A stretch of DNA of 32,089 bases from the NCBI GenBank assembly GCA_025463125.1, contig JAOAPX010000024.1, forward strand, positions 1-32,089. The letters run 5' to 3'. The notes below the pieces were generated by a model, which worked only from the letters and a program-made list of their open reading frames with translations, was not told the origin of the DNA and ran no database searches. The stretch's first letter is position 1. Each line of letters begins with the position of its first letter. A program made the position numbers and the translations under genes. The stretch comes from Acidobacteriota bacterium (GTDB lineage Bacteria > Acidobacteriota > Blastocatellia > Pyrinomonadales > Pyrinomonadaceae). Below, in pieces: positions 24,262-32,089 of this stretch.

Positions 24262-24305
24262 AAATTTTAGTACAAGCAAGATTGTTAAATTTTTAGTTGT
24301 TCGTT
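24249..24305. terminator. Bidirectional terminator overlapping the ligase stop codon
   Basis: 19-bp arms AACGAATAGCTAAAAATTT (24249-24267) and AAATTTTTAGTTGTTCGTT (24287-24305) pair with two G-U pairs around a 19-base spacer. It separates two convergent genes. Confidence 0.75.
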
Positions 24306-24307
24306 TA

Positions 24308-27300
24308 TTAAGCCGCTTTTTCTATGCTGTAACGAGAGATTTTCATATACAAACCGCGTCTTGTTAAACCGAGTTCGCGGGCGACGCGCGAGATGTTCCA
24401 GGCGTGTTTTTCGAGCGAATCTTTTATCATCTGCGTTTCCAGTTCGGCGACGGCTTGCTCGAGCGTTCCTTTGCAGTAATCGCCGATGTTGTAAACCGGC
24501 ATTTGTTCCGGCTCAAACGAGGAAGATTGGGAATTGTTCGGGATTGAATTATAAAAAGAAGAATTGTTGACTCCGAAATTATTAAACGCGGCGCTGTTGA
24601 AATTCGAATTATTGTACGAATCGATCGAGCGCGCTCTTCCGTTTTCGGCAAAAGGCGAAAGCGGTTTCGCGGCGCGTTTCAACTCGGGCGAAAGATGTTC
24701 GGGCGTTATTATATCGCCGTCTTCGGCTCTGGCGACGATGCGCTGAATCTCGTTGCAAAGCTCGCGCACGTTGCCTTCCCAATTGCAGACCATCAGCAAA
24801 TCAACCGTTTGCGGCAGCACGTTTATGTCGCGTTTGCCGAAGCGCGCCGAATAATGGTTGATGTAATAATTAACCATCGGCGGAATTTCCGAGCGCCGCT
24901 CGCGCAGCGGCGGCACGCGCAGGCGTATAACGTTCAAGCGATAATATAAATCTTCGCGAAAACTGCCGTTGGCGACCTTTTCTTCCAAAGGCATATTCGT
25001 TGCGGCGATTATGCGAACGTCGACTTTTATCGGGCGTTTTTCGCCGATCGGCTGCACTTCGCCTTCCTGCAAAAACCGGAGCAGCTTCGGCTGCACATCA
25101 ATCGGCAAATCGCCGACTTCATCGAGAAATAAAGTTCCGCCGTCGGCTGCGCGAATCATCCCGGGCGAATCGTTTACGGCGCCCGTAAACGCGCCTTTGC
25201 GAAAACCGAAAAGATGACCTTCGGCTAATTCTTTCGGCACGGCTGTGCAGTTAAACGGGACGAAAACTTTATCTTTTCGATTTGAAATCGTATGAATCGC
25301 TCGCGAAACGAGTTCTTTACCGGTTCCGGATTCGCCCGTTACGAGAACCGTTACGTCCGACGAGCGAATTTTATAAACTTCCTCGACGAGCGCCGTCATC
25401 GCCGGCGAAGAATGAATAAAGCCGGACATAAGGCTCTGCGACGTGTAAGGGTTTGTTTCGAGCTCGATCGAATGAGATTTGTCTTTGTCGCGCAAAGCGA
25501 TAACGTCCATGCCGAGCTCGACGACGCGCAAAAGCGGCTGCAAAGAGCTGTCGTCGTTTAAAACGGCGCCGGACTGCGGCTGGATCAAAAGGAAAGCGGG
25601 CGCGGCGCTCGAAGCTCGAAGCGGCAGAATCGCCAGATTTTTCGTTCGCGCGAAAGCCTTTAAATCGTTTTTATATTGCGCTTCCTGAAATTTGCCGATT
25701 AAATCGGCGCTTTCGCCCGGCGTAAAACCGTGCGTGATAAACGGGCGCATTATTTTACGGTCGTCCGTTTCGGCAATAATAATTTTATTCGCTTTGCTTT
25801 CTTGGTTTAGAACGGCGACGAGCTCGCGGAAAAGCAGCTCGCGCGAAGCGGTCGCTTCCGCCAGACGAACCGTTAAAAGCTGTGAAACGACCGAAGTCGG
25901 GCGACGTCTTTCCGGTTTTTTGTCTTCCTCGATTTTTTTGCTTTTAATCTCTTCCGCCGCTTTTGTCGCCGCGTCCGAGTAAAATTTCACGCCGAGCTTG
26001 CCGAAAATATCCGCGGCGGCAAGCAAATCCTTGACGGCGCGCGTGCTCTGCGTTTCCGGGAGATTCGTGCCGATCAGATAATGCGCCATCGCCATGTGAT
26101 AAAGATCGTCAGCCGCTTCAAAAATCGTCAAGCTGCGGCTGAAATGATGCACCGCCAATTCCTTGTCGTTGGCGCTCAAAGCCGCTAAACCGCGAATTCG
26201 CTGAATGCTTCCGAGAACAAAGAAGTCCGACGATGGCGAAGATTCTTCGATCGTCTGCAATTGAAGCTCGTATTCGGCAAATTTGCCCTGAATCAGGCAG
26301 CCTTCGGCGACAACCAGCCCGGCTGTGTTAATGGTTTGTTTCTCGTTGATCGTTTTGCAAAGTTCGATGGCTTTTTCGGCGGTTTCAATAGCCCTTGACG
26401 TTTTTCCTTGAATTAAAAGGCAGCGCGCGAGATTTCGCATCGCGTGAATGACGTACCAATCTTTTTTGCGTTCTTTGGCGAATTGAACGCCTTGTTCGAG
26501 CAGAGATTGCGCTTCGTCGAGTTCGCCGCGCAGCATTTTCAGCTCGCCGAGCGAATCGAGAATTCCGGCGACATGCGCGTGATTGGCTTCGAGCGCCAGA
26601 TCGAGCGCGCGTTTCATCATCGATTCGGCTCGGGTCCAATCGCCGAGCAGCATCAGGTTCATGCCGAGATTGTTGTAAGCGATAACGGTGTTCAGCTTAT
26701 GCTCGGTGCGGTCGAAAAATTCGATGGATTTTTCCAGGCAGTTGATGCCGTCCTGCGGGCGGTGAAGCAGGCAGTAAGCGCCCGACATGTCCGAATAAAT
26801 CTTGCCGAGCAAAAACGGCGCGCTGCGATCGCCGACAATCTGCACGGCGAGCTGAAAATAATCGAGCGCTTTTTCGTTGCCGCCTTCCTGGTAATGAGAA
26901 ATGGCGATTGTTTGATAGCTTTCCGCCATTCCGCGCCAGTTTCCCTGTTCGCGAAAAGAATTCAAAGCTTTTTCGGCATGATCGCGCGAGATCGAATATT
27001 CGTTCAACTTGCGGTAAACGCGCGCCAAAGCGATATAAATATTGCCGAAAAGATGATTCAGATTATCTTCCCTGGCTTTTTTCAGTGTTCGTTTAAGAAG
27101 CGTAACGGCTTTCGGGTAATCGGATAAATTGTTGTAGCAAATCGCTAATTGAGTAATAACTTTAAGGCGCGTTTCAATTTCGAGCCGGTTTAAGTTTTTT
27201 TCGTCTTCAAAAGGCTGAACGGCTTTGAGAGCTTCGTCGTAGCGCCCGAGCGTTTCGAGCGTAAACGATAAAAGGCGTTTCAGATTCGCCAGGTTGTCGG

Positions 27301-27442
27301 GCGTGTGCGCGTAATTGTCGATTGTTTCGACAAGGATTTTTTCCGCTTCGGCGGAAAAACCGTCGGTGAGCTTCTGCCCGACAGTCGTAAAAATATAATC
27401 TAGGTTTTCTTCGGGAATACGTTGCATCCTATTTGTGTACAC
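24308..27442 (-). CDS. TPR-domain sigma-54-dependent activator (AAA+/Fis)
   Basis: 1044 residues from a GTG start with GGAG 11 bases upstream; ATG at 27427 (MQRIPEENL) is the alternative. Residues about 20-500 are tandem TPR-type helical pairs ('AIAYNNLGMNLMLLGDWTRAE', 'ALDYFQLAV'), a protein- or ligand-sensing solenoid. Residues 515-650 resemble a weak GAF-like region. The AAA+ domain (about 670-905) has Walker A GESGTGKE (703-710), the sigma-54-contacting GAFTGA (750-755), Walker B LFLDE (771-775) and the RLNVIRLRVPPLRERR segment, so ATP-driven activation of sigma-54 RNA polymerase is expected. A Fis-type HTH ends the protein (about 1012-1043). Between AAA+ and HTH is an Asn/Ser/Phe-rich linker (about 943-975). 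No receiver domain, so not a classical response regulator. It is divergent from the glycosidase gene. Confidence 0.95.
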   Translation of the reverse strand: MYTNRMQRIPEENLDYIFTTVGQKLTDGFSAEAEKILVETIDNYAHTPDNLANLKRLLSFTLETLGRYDEALKAVQPFEDEKNLNRLEIETRLKVITQLAICYNNLSDYPKAVTLLKRTLKKAREDNLNHLFGNIYIALARVYRKLNEYSISRDHAEKALNSFREQGNWRGMAESYQTIAISHYQEGGNEKALDYFQLAVQIVGDRSAPFLLGKIYSDMSGAYCLLHRPQDGINCLEKSIEFFDRTEHKLNTVIAYNNLGMNLMLLGDWTRAESMMKRALDLALEANHAHVAGILDSLGELKMLRGELDEAQSLLEQGVQFAKERKKDWYVIHAMRNLARCLLIQGKTSRAIETAEKAIELCKTINEKQTINTAGLVVAEGCLIQGKFAEYELQLQTIEESSPSSDFFVLGSIQRIRGLAALSANDKELAVHHFSRSLTIFEAADDLYHMAMAHYLIGTNLPETQSTRAVKDLLAAADIFGKLGVKFYSDAATKAAEEIKSKKIEEDKKPERRRPTSVVSQLLTVRLAEATASRELLFRELVAVLNQESKANKIIIAETDDRKIMRPFITHGFTPGESADLIGKFQEAQYKNDLKAFARTKNLAILPLRASSAAPAFLLIQPQSGAVLNDDSSLQPLLRVVELGMDVIALRDKDKSHSIELETNPYTSQSLMSGFIHSSPAMTALVEEVYKIRSSDVTVLVTGESGTGKELVSRAIHTISNRKDKVFVPFNCTAVPKELAEGHLFGFRKGAFTGAVNDSPGMIRAADGGTLFLDEVGDLPIDVQPKLLRFLQEGEVQPIGEKRPIKVDVRIIAATNMPLEEKVANGSFREDLYYRLNVIRLRVPPLRERRSEIPPMVNYYINHYSARFGKRDINVLPQTVDLLMVCNWEGNVRELCNEIQRIVARAEDGDIITPEHLSPELKRAAKPLSPFAENGRARSIDSYNNSNFNSAAFNNFGVNNSSFYNSIPNNSQSSSFEPEQMPVYNIGDYCKGTLEQAVAELETQMIKDSLEKHAWNISRVARELGLTRRGLYMKISRYSIEKAA

Positions 27443-27443
27443 A
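27434..27443. promoter_or_regulatory. Perfect palindrome TGTGTACACA at the activator start codon
   Basis: A 10-bp palindrome covering the GTG start of the sigma-54 activator. A second palindrome, TTCGATCGAA, lies at 27492-27501. Either could be a binding site, but 10-bp palindromes also occur by chance. Confidence 0.3.
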
Positions 27444-27726
27444 GGTCATTCTGCTCCAAAAACGAAAACATTTTGCGGTATTCGACAAATTTTCGATCGA
27501 ATCCACATTTTTTAATTACGCGATAACCATCAATACAACTAATCGAAATTGTTTTTCAGCAATAGCTTCGCAAATATTTCGGAGGTAACGCCGAGGGGAA
27601 ATAAAAACAAGAACTTTACTTGAAATCTAGCAAAAAAAACATTTCGCGTCCATTATTATTTAATAGCAATAAAAAAGCGCGCCGACCGGCTAAATGCAAA
27701 TATCCAATTCTTTTGAGGAAAAAACG

Positions 27727-30609
27727 ATGCAAAACTCACAAAAAGCGGAAGAAAAAAAAGCGGAAGAAAAACGGCTTGCCGAATCCGACAGCCACGAAAA
27801 AGACTGGAAGCTCTGGGGTTGCTACGTCGCCGAACGCGCCTGGGGAACCGTGCGCGAAGATTATTCGCCGGACGGCGCGGCTTGGGATTATTTTCCGTTC
27901 GAACAATCGCTTTATAAAGCGTATCGCTGGAACGAAGACGGAATCGCCGGAATCTGCGACCGCAAGCAAAACGTCTGTTTTGCCGTTTCGCTCTGGAACG
28001 GGAAAGACGCGTTTTTGAAAGAAAGACTTTTCGGGCTCGGCGGCAACGAAGGCACGCACGGCGAAGACGTCAAGGAATATTATTTTTATCTCGATAACAC
28101 GCCGACGCATTCGTATATGAAATATCTTTACAAATATCCGCAGGCGGCGTTTCCTTACGAAAAATTAAAGCAGGAAAATCGCAAACGCGATAAAGCTCAG
28201 CCCGAATATGAACTGCTCGACACGGGAGTTTTTGACGAAAACGAATATTTCGACGTTTTTATCGAATACGCAAAAGCCGACGTCGATGATATTCGCATAA
28301 AAATTACGGCGATCAATCGCGGCGATGAAAGCGCCGATTTGCACGTTTTGCCGACCGTCTGGTTTCGCAATACGTGGGCTTGGTCGGGCGAAAACTCAAA
28401 GCCCGTTATTGAAAAGATCGAAAATCGAAAATTAAAAAGCGAGTCCGGATTAAGCGCTCTCGAAATAAAAAGCCCGGAAATCGGCGATTATCAATTGATC
28501 TGCGAAGGCGAGTGCGAGCTGCTTTTTTGCGAAAACGAAACGAATTACCGCGCGCTTTACAACGCCGAAAACAAATCGCGATTCACGAAAGACGGAATAA
28601 ACGATTACGTCGTAAACGGCAACGCGGGCGCCGTCAGCGCCGAACAAAGCGGAACCAGGGCGGCGGCGCATTACGTTCTTAACCTCAAAGCGAAAGAAGG
28701 CAAATCGATCTATCTACGGCTCAAAGCGAATGCGTTTCAAAGCGCGCCCGGAAACGAAAAAACGGCGGAAAAAAATAACTTGCGAGCAAAAGACCGCTCG
28801 CGCCCGTCGAAAGATAACGCGGAAAATTCAAGCGGAAAATTCGCTTTTCCCGATTCGAGCGGCAAGGCTTTTACCGATGACTGCGAAGAAATAATCAAAA
28901 AGCGCGGCTCGGAATCCGATGAATTTTACGAAGGCATCACGCCGCGCGGCTTAAACGCCGACGAAAAGAGAGTGATGCGCCAGGCGCTCGCCGGAATGCT
29001 CTGGTCAAAGCAGTTTTACAATTACAGCGTCGAAAACTGGCTCGAAGGCGATAAGAATTTCGCCGAGCCGCCGAAAGAGAGACGGACCGGCAGAAATCAT
29101 AACTGGACGCATCTCTACAACGACGATGTGCTGTCGATGCCGGATAAATGGGAATATCCGTGGTATGCGGCTTGGGACACGGCGTTTCACTGCATCCCGC
29201 TCGCGCTCATCGATTCGAGTTTCGCTAAACGGCAGTTATTGCTGCTTTTGCGCGAATGGTATATGCATCCGAACGGTCAGATTCCGGCTTACGAATGGGC
29301 TTTCGGCGACGTTAATCCGCCGGTTCACGCCTGGGCGGCGTTTCGCGTCTATAAAATCGAAGCGAAACGAAAAGGAATCGCCGACCGCGCGTTTCTCGAA
29401 AAAGTATTTCACAAACTGCTTTTAAACTTTACGTGGTGGGTCAATCGCAAAGACTACGAAGGAAACAACGTGTTTGAAGGCGGATTTTTAGGACTGGATA
29501 ATATCGGCGTTTTCGATAGAAGCGCGGATCTGCCGACCGGCGGGCGGCTCGAACAATCGGACGGAACTTCGTGGATGGCGATGTTTTGCCTTAATATGCT
29601 GGCGATTGCGTTGGAACTCGCCAAGGAAGATGACGTGTACGAAGACGTTGCGAGCAAATTTTTCGAGCATTTCGTTTATATTTCCGATGCAATGAACAAT
29701 GTCGGGCGCGAAAACACGACGCTCTGGAGCGAGCACGACGGATTTTATTACGACGTTCTGCATCTCGACAGCCGGCAGATTCCTTTAAAAGTGCGCTCGA
29801 TGGTCGGATTAATCCCGCTTTTCGCCGTCGAAACGCTTGAAAGCGGTTGGCTCGATCAGCTTCCGGAATTTAAAAAACGCACCGAATGGTTTTTAACGAA
29901 CCGCCGGGATTTGACTGACGAAATCGCTTGTATGCAGGAAGAAGGCAAAGAAAAACGTCATCTTCTCGCGCTCGTCAACAAGACGCGACTCGAAAGAATT
30001 CTGCGTTATATGCTCGCCGAAACCGAATTTTTATCCGACTACGGCATTCGCTCCGTTTCGCGCTATCACGAAGCGAACCCGTATGTTTTTGAAACCGACG
30101 GCGAGCGCCACCAGGTCGCGTACGAGCCCGCCGAATCGCGGACGGGAATGTTCGGCGGAAATTCGAACTGGCGCGGACCGATCTGGATTCCGTTGAATTA
30201 TCTTTTAATCGAGAGCCTGCAAAAATTTGATTATTTCTTCGGCGACGAGTTTAAAATCGAATTTCCGACCGGTTCCGGCGAATTTATGACGCTCTGGCAA
30301 ATCTCGCAGGAACTCGAAAAACGTCTGTGCCGTATTTTCGTCAAAGACGAGAAGGGAAATCGCGCCGTCAACGGAAACGCGGAAAAGTTTCAAAACGATC
30401 CGCACTGGCGCGACTACATTCTTTTTTACGAATATTTTCACGGCGACAAAGGCTTCGGTTTAGGCGCGAGTCATCAAACAGGCTGGACGGGTCTGATGGG
30501 AAAAATTTTGCAGCAGTTAGGCTCTTACTCTTTCAAAGAAACCGGGGAAAATACAAAGTCGGCGGATATAAACGCACCAAAATCAGAAAACCCGGAGGTC
30601 GAGATTTGA
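27727..30609 (+). CDS. GH63/MGH1-like glucosidase
   Basis: 960 residues from ATG 27727, chosen because GAGGA lies 8 bases upstream; ATG 27694 is an alternative adding 11 residues. It belongs to the bacterial 'glucosidase' family related to GH63/mannosylglycerate hydrolase, which cleaves alpha-glucosyl linkages by inversion in an (alpha/alpha)6 barrel. Family landmarks: [20 protein letters not shown] (36-55), [73 protein letters not shown], and [19 protein letters not shown] near the C-terminus. No signal peptide, so it is probably cytosolic, acting on storage or compatible-solute glucosides. A Lys/Ser/Asn-rich insert (near 345-385) looks like a lineage-specific loop. It is divergent from the sigma-54 activator, a possible regulator. 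Confidence 0.92.
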   Translation: MQNSQKAEEKKAEEKRLAESDSHEKDWKLWGCYVAERAWGTVREDYSPDGAAWDYFPFEQSLYKAYRWNEDGIAGICDRKQNVCFAVSLWNGKDAFLKERLFGLGGNEGTHGEDVKEYYFYLDNTPTHSYMKYLYKYPQAAFPYEKLKQENRKRDKAQPEYELLDTGVFDENEYFDVFIEYAKADVDDIRIKITAINRGDESADLHVLPTVWFRNTWAWSGENSKPVIEKIENRKLKSESGLSALEIKSPEIGDYQLICEGECELLFCENETNYRALYNAENKSRFTKDGINDYVVNGNAGAVSAEQSGTRAAAHYVLNLKAKEGKSIYLRLKANAFQSAPGNEKTAEKNNLRAKDRSRPSKDNAENSSGKFAFPDSSGKAFTDDCEEIIKKRGSESDEFYEGITPRGLNADEKRVMRQALAGMLWSKQFYNYSVENWLEGDKNFAEPPKERRTGRNHNWTHLYNDDVLSMPDKWEYPWYAAWDTAFHCIPLALIDSSFAKRQLLLLLREWYMHPNGQIPAYEWAFGDVNPPVHAWAAFRVYKIEAKRKGIADRAFLEKVFHKLLLNFTWWVNRKDYEGNNVFEGGFLGLDNIGVFDRSADLPTGGRLEQSDGTSWMAMFCLNMLAIALELAKEDDVYEDVASKFFEHFVYISDAMNNVGRENTTLWSEHDGFYYDVLHLDSRQIPLKVRSMVGLIPLFAVETLESGWLDQLPEFKKRTEWFLTNRRDLTDEIACMQEEGKEKRHLLALVNKTRLERILRYMLAETEFLSDYGIRSVSRYHEANPYVFETDGERHQVAYEPAESRTGMFGGNSNWRGPIWIPLNYLLIESLQKFDYFFGDEFKIEFPTGSGEFMTLWQISQELEKRLCRIFVKDEKGNRAVNGNAEKFQNDPHWRDYILFYEYFHGDKGFGLGASHQTGWTGLMGKILQQLGSYSFKETGENTKSADINAPKSENPEVEI

Positions 30610-30748
30610 TAAGATGAATAAAGGAATAGATGAAAAAAAGAGGCGGGCGAAACCGGAAGAAAAATCAGGCGTTTCCGGTACGAATTAATATCATCTTAAT
30701 ATCATCGTAATTTTATGATTTTACGCATTTCGCTCCAATAAAAAAAAC

Positions 30749-30814
30749 GGCTTGCGCGGCAGGCGGGAAAGTTCTCCTGAACCCGGGGAGGCGAAATTAT
30801 TAAAGCCTGGCAGG
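30749..30814 (+). ncRNA. Possible structured leader of the VWFA gene
   Basis: GGCTT (30749-30753) can pair with AAGCC (30803-30807), enclosing a bulged hairpin CGG-GAAA-GTTC/GAAC-CCG (30764-30785). An alternative CTCC/GGAG pairing (30774-30777 with 30887-style numbering avoided: second arm 30787-30790) is also possible. GGCAGG occurs both inside and just after the closing stem. It ends 10 bases before the ATG at 30825. It matches no riboswitch class I can recall. Confidence 0.3.
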
Positions 30815-30824
30815 TAAACGAAAA

Positions 30825-32089
30825 ATGAAAACTTTAGTCTTATTTTTAGTATTGTTTTTTGCTTTTGCCGCAAATATCCACGGACAAAACAGGTGTCTCA
30901 CCGAGGAAGAATCCAGGCGGGTTGTCGAATCAATCAAATCGACGCGTATTGCTCCGGAAAACAAAAAACTTCGCAAAGAACTGCTCAAAATGCGCGAAGA
31001 ACACGAAAAGCTCAACGCGAAAGCTGCCGAAAATATTGAGAAAAATCAAAGCTTAATTGCCGAGGCTCATCAAATGGGCGAAAGAAATCTTTTGCGTTTA
31101 TGCCGGATTATCAAGGAAAACGACTGGCTGACCAAGGATTCGCTCCAACCCGACGGTTTCGCCGCATTTACTTATTTAATTACCAACAACCGGTCTGTTC
31201 AATTGCAGGCGGAGCTGCTGCCGGTTTTAGCCGAAGCGGCGAAGAAAGGCTATATCGGGAATCCGGTTCTGGCTTCGCTCGTCGATACAATTCGCATTGC
31301 CACAGGTTTGCCGCAAATCTTCGGAAATGAAGCGACCATCAGAAACGACGTGGTTTATCTGTACCCGCTTTTGAACGAAGAAAAGGTTGACGAATGGCGG
31401 AAGATGTACGATCTGCCGCCGCTCGCCGATCATATTAGGGATTTGGAACGCCGCTATCTTTTACCGGTTCTTAAAATGCAGCCTTCGGCAATGCCGCCGA
31501 ATTCGGTTCGGAAAAAAAATGATAAAAACACAGATACGGCTATTTTAGGAATTACGAATGACGAAAACGAAGTTCTAAACATCGATACTAAACTGGTTAA
31601 TTTAAACGTCCGCATTCTCACAAAGGATTTGAAAGCGCCGGTTGGAGTGAATCTTTCGAAAGAAGATTTTACCGTGCACGAAGACGGCGTCGAGCAGGAG
31701 ATAGTTTTTTTCTCAACCTCCGAACAGGCTTTCGATCTGGTTTTGCTGCTTGATTTTTCCGGCTCGACCGTCGAAAAAAGAGGTTTGATAAAAAAAGCCG
31801 CGCAGCGTTTTGTCGAATACGCCCGCCCGACGGACCGGATCGCCGTGGTAATTTTTGCCGATGAAATTAAAATTGTTTCCGAATTGACGAACGATAAAAT
31901 CGCTCTCGCTGAAAAAATTAAAAACGTCGAGACCGACGGCGGATCGCCGATCTGGGATTCGCTCGTTTTCGCTTATGAAAACATCATAAAAAAAGAAAGC
32001 GCGGGGCGCAGAAGCGCGATTGTTTTTATGACCGACGGCGAAGATTATTCAAAGGAAAATACTTTCGCCGACGCGATGGAAACGGTCAG
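30825..32089 (+). CDS. Secreted DUF6624-like plus VWFA-domain protein, 3' end missing
   Basis: 421 complete codons are visible; the gene runs off the window. A signal peptide is clear (MKTLVLFLVLFFAFAANIHG, cut before Q21). A Lys/Glu-rich, probably coiled-coil stretch follows (about 45-80), then a region (about 95-210) with LQPDGFAAFTYLITNN and TGLPQIFGNEATI that matches the DUF6624 pattern as I remember it. Next are the 'VNLNVRILTKDLKAPVGVNLSKEDFTVHEDGVEQEI' strands that precede the von Willebrand A domain in acidobacterial proteins. The MIDAS metal site is DFSGS (310-314), GGSPI and MTDGED, complete. VWA domains bind protein partners through a divalent metal. Export to the periplasm or cell surface is expected; the function is unknown. 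Confidence 0.9.
   Translation, partial: MKTLVLFLVLFFAFAANIHGQNRCLTEEESRRVVESIKSTRIAPENKKLRKELLKMREEHEKLNAKAAENIEKNQSLIAEAHQMGERNLLRLCRIIKENDWLTKDSLQPDGFAAFTYLITNNRSVQLQAELLPVLAEAAKKGYIGNPVLASLVDTIRIATGLPQIFGNEATIRNDVVYLYPLLNEEKVDEWRKMYDLPPLADHIRDLERRYLLPVLKMQPSAMPPNSVRKKNDKNTDTAILGITNDENEVLNIDTKLVNLNVRILTKDLKAPVGVNLSKEDFTVHEDGVEQEIVFFSTSEQAFDLVLLLDFSGSTVEKRGLIKKAAQRFVEYARPTDRIAVVIFADEIKIVSELTNDKIALAEKIKNVETDGGSPIWDSLVFAYENIIKKESAGRRSAIVFMTDGEDYSKENTFADAMETV

Noticed and set aside
26444-27127. 227-codon frame antisense to the TPR region of the sigma-54 activator
   Set aside because: The sense gene has continuous TPR pattern and family motifs; the antisense peptide has none.
30652-30679. ACCGGAA/TTCCGGT hairpin after the glucosidase gene as a terminator
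   Set aside because: Only a 7-bp stem with a 14-base loop and no T run; left uncalled.

Overview
This is most likely a chromosomal segment from an Acidobacteriota bacterium, perhaps of the Blastocatellia/Pyrinomonadaceae type. That is inferred from gene style: a secreted VWFA-domain protein of the kind common in acidobacteria, a very large TPR-plus-sigma-54 activator, a class-C beta-lactamase-like hydrolase fused to a lipoprotein-sorting-like domain, an FHA-GAF-cyclase, and moderate GC with many GAA/GCG/TCG codons. No 16S or ribosomal protein gene is present to confirm it. Genes are short operons on both strands, and convergent pairs are usually separated by clear bidirectional hairpin terminators.

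Left part (1-7080): more AT-rich and accessory in character. It starts inside a gene for a two-TM SLATT/DUF4231-like membrane protein (possible conflict-system effector). Next come a secreted DUF3298-like protein, a repeat-rich intergenic stretch with four TTTACCGG(C/A)A boxes, an autoinhibited Fic AMP-transferase and a DUF6985-like protein. Convergent to these is selO, a second and unrelated protein AMPylator. Then come purE and, overlapping its stop codon by one base, an AT-rich HExxH metallopeptidase-like gene.

Central part (7272-15725): housekeeping and hydrolases. On the minus strand lie an esterase, truB (with a low-complexity insertion) and an alpha/beta hydrolase. recX and a ttcA-like tRNA thiolase are on the plus strand. 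After a perfect 21-bp terminator come the large serine hydrolase and a NifS-type cysteine desulfurase on the minus strand.

Right-central part (15865-24261), all plus strand: signalling and cell envelope. It holds an FHA-GAF-class III adenylyl cyclase, a divergent MreB, a site-2 protease with CBS domains, the c-di-AMP cyclase CdaA, its YbbR/CdaR partner, and an O-antigen-ligase-like membrane protein with a PDZ-like insertion. Enzymes for two adenine second messengers (cAMP and c-di-AMP) therefore sit within about 5.5 kb, next to morphology and envelope genes.

Right end (24308-32089): a 1044-residue TPR/sigma-54 activator on the minus strand diverges from a GH63-type glucosidase. The window ends inside a secreted DUF6624-like plus VWFA protein, whose leader may form a structured RNA.

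I found no tRNA, rRNA, CRISPR array, transposase or phage gene. The best leads for something new are the Fic/SelO AMPylation neighbourhood with its repeat boxes, the purE-coupled metallopeptidase, the cyclase-MreB-S2P cluster and the PDZ-bearing ligase. All are inferences from context.
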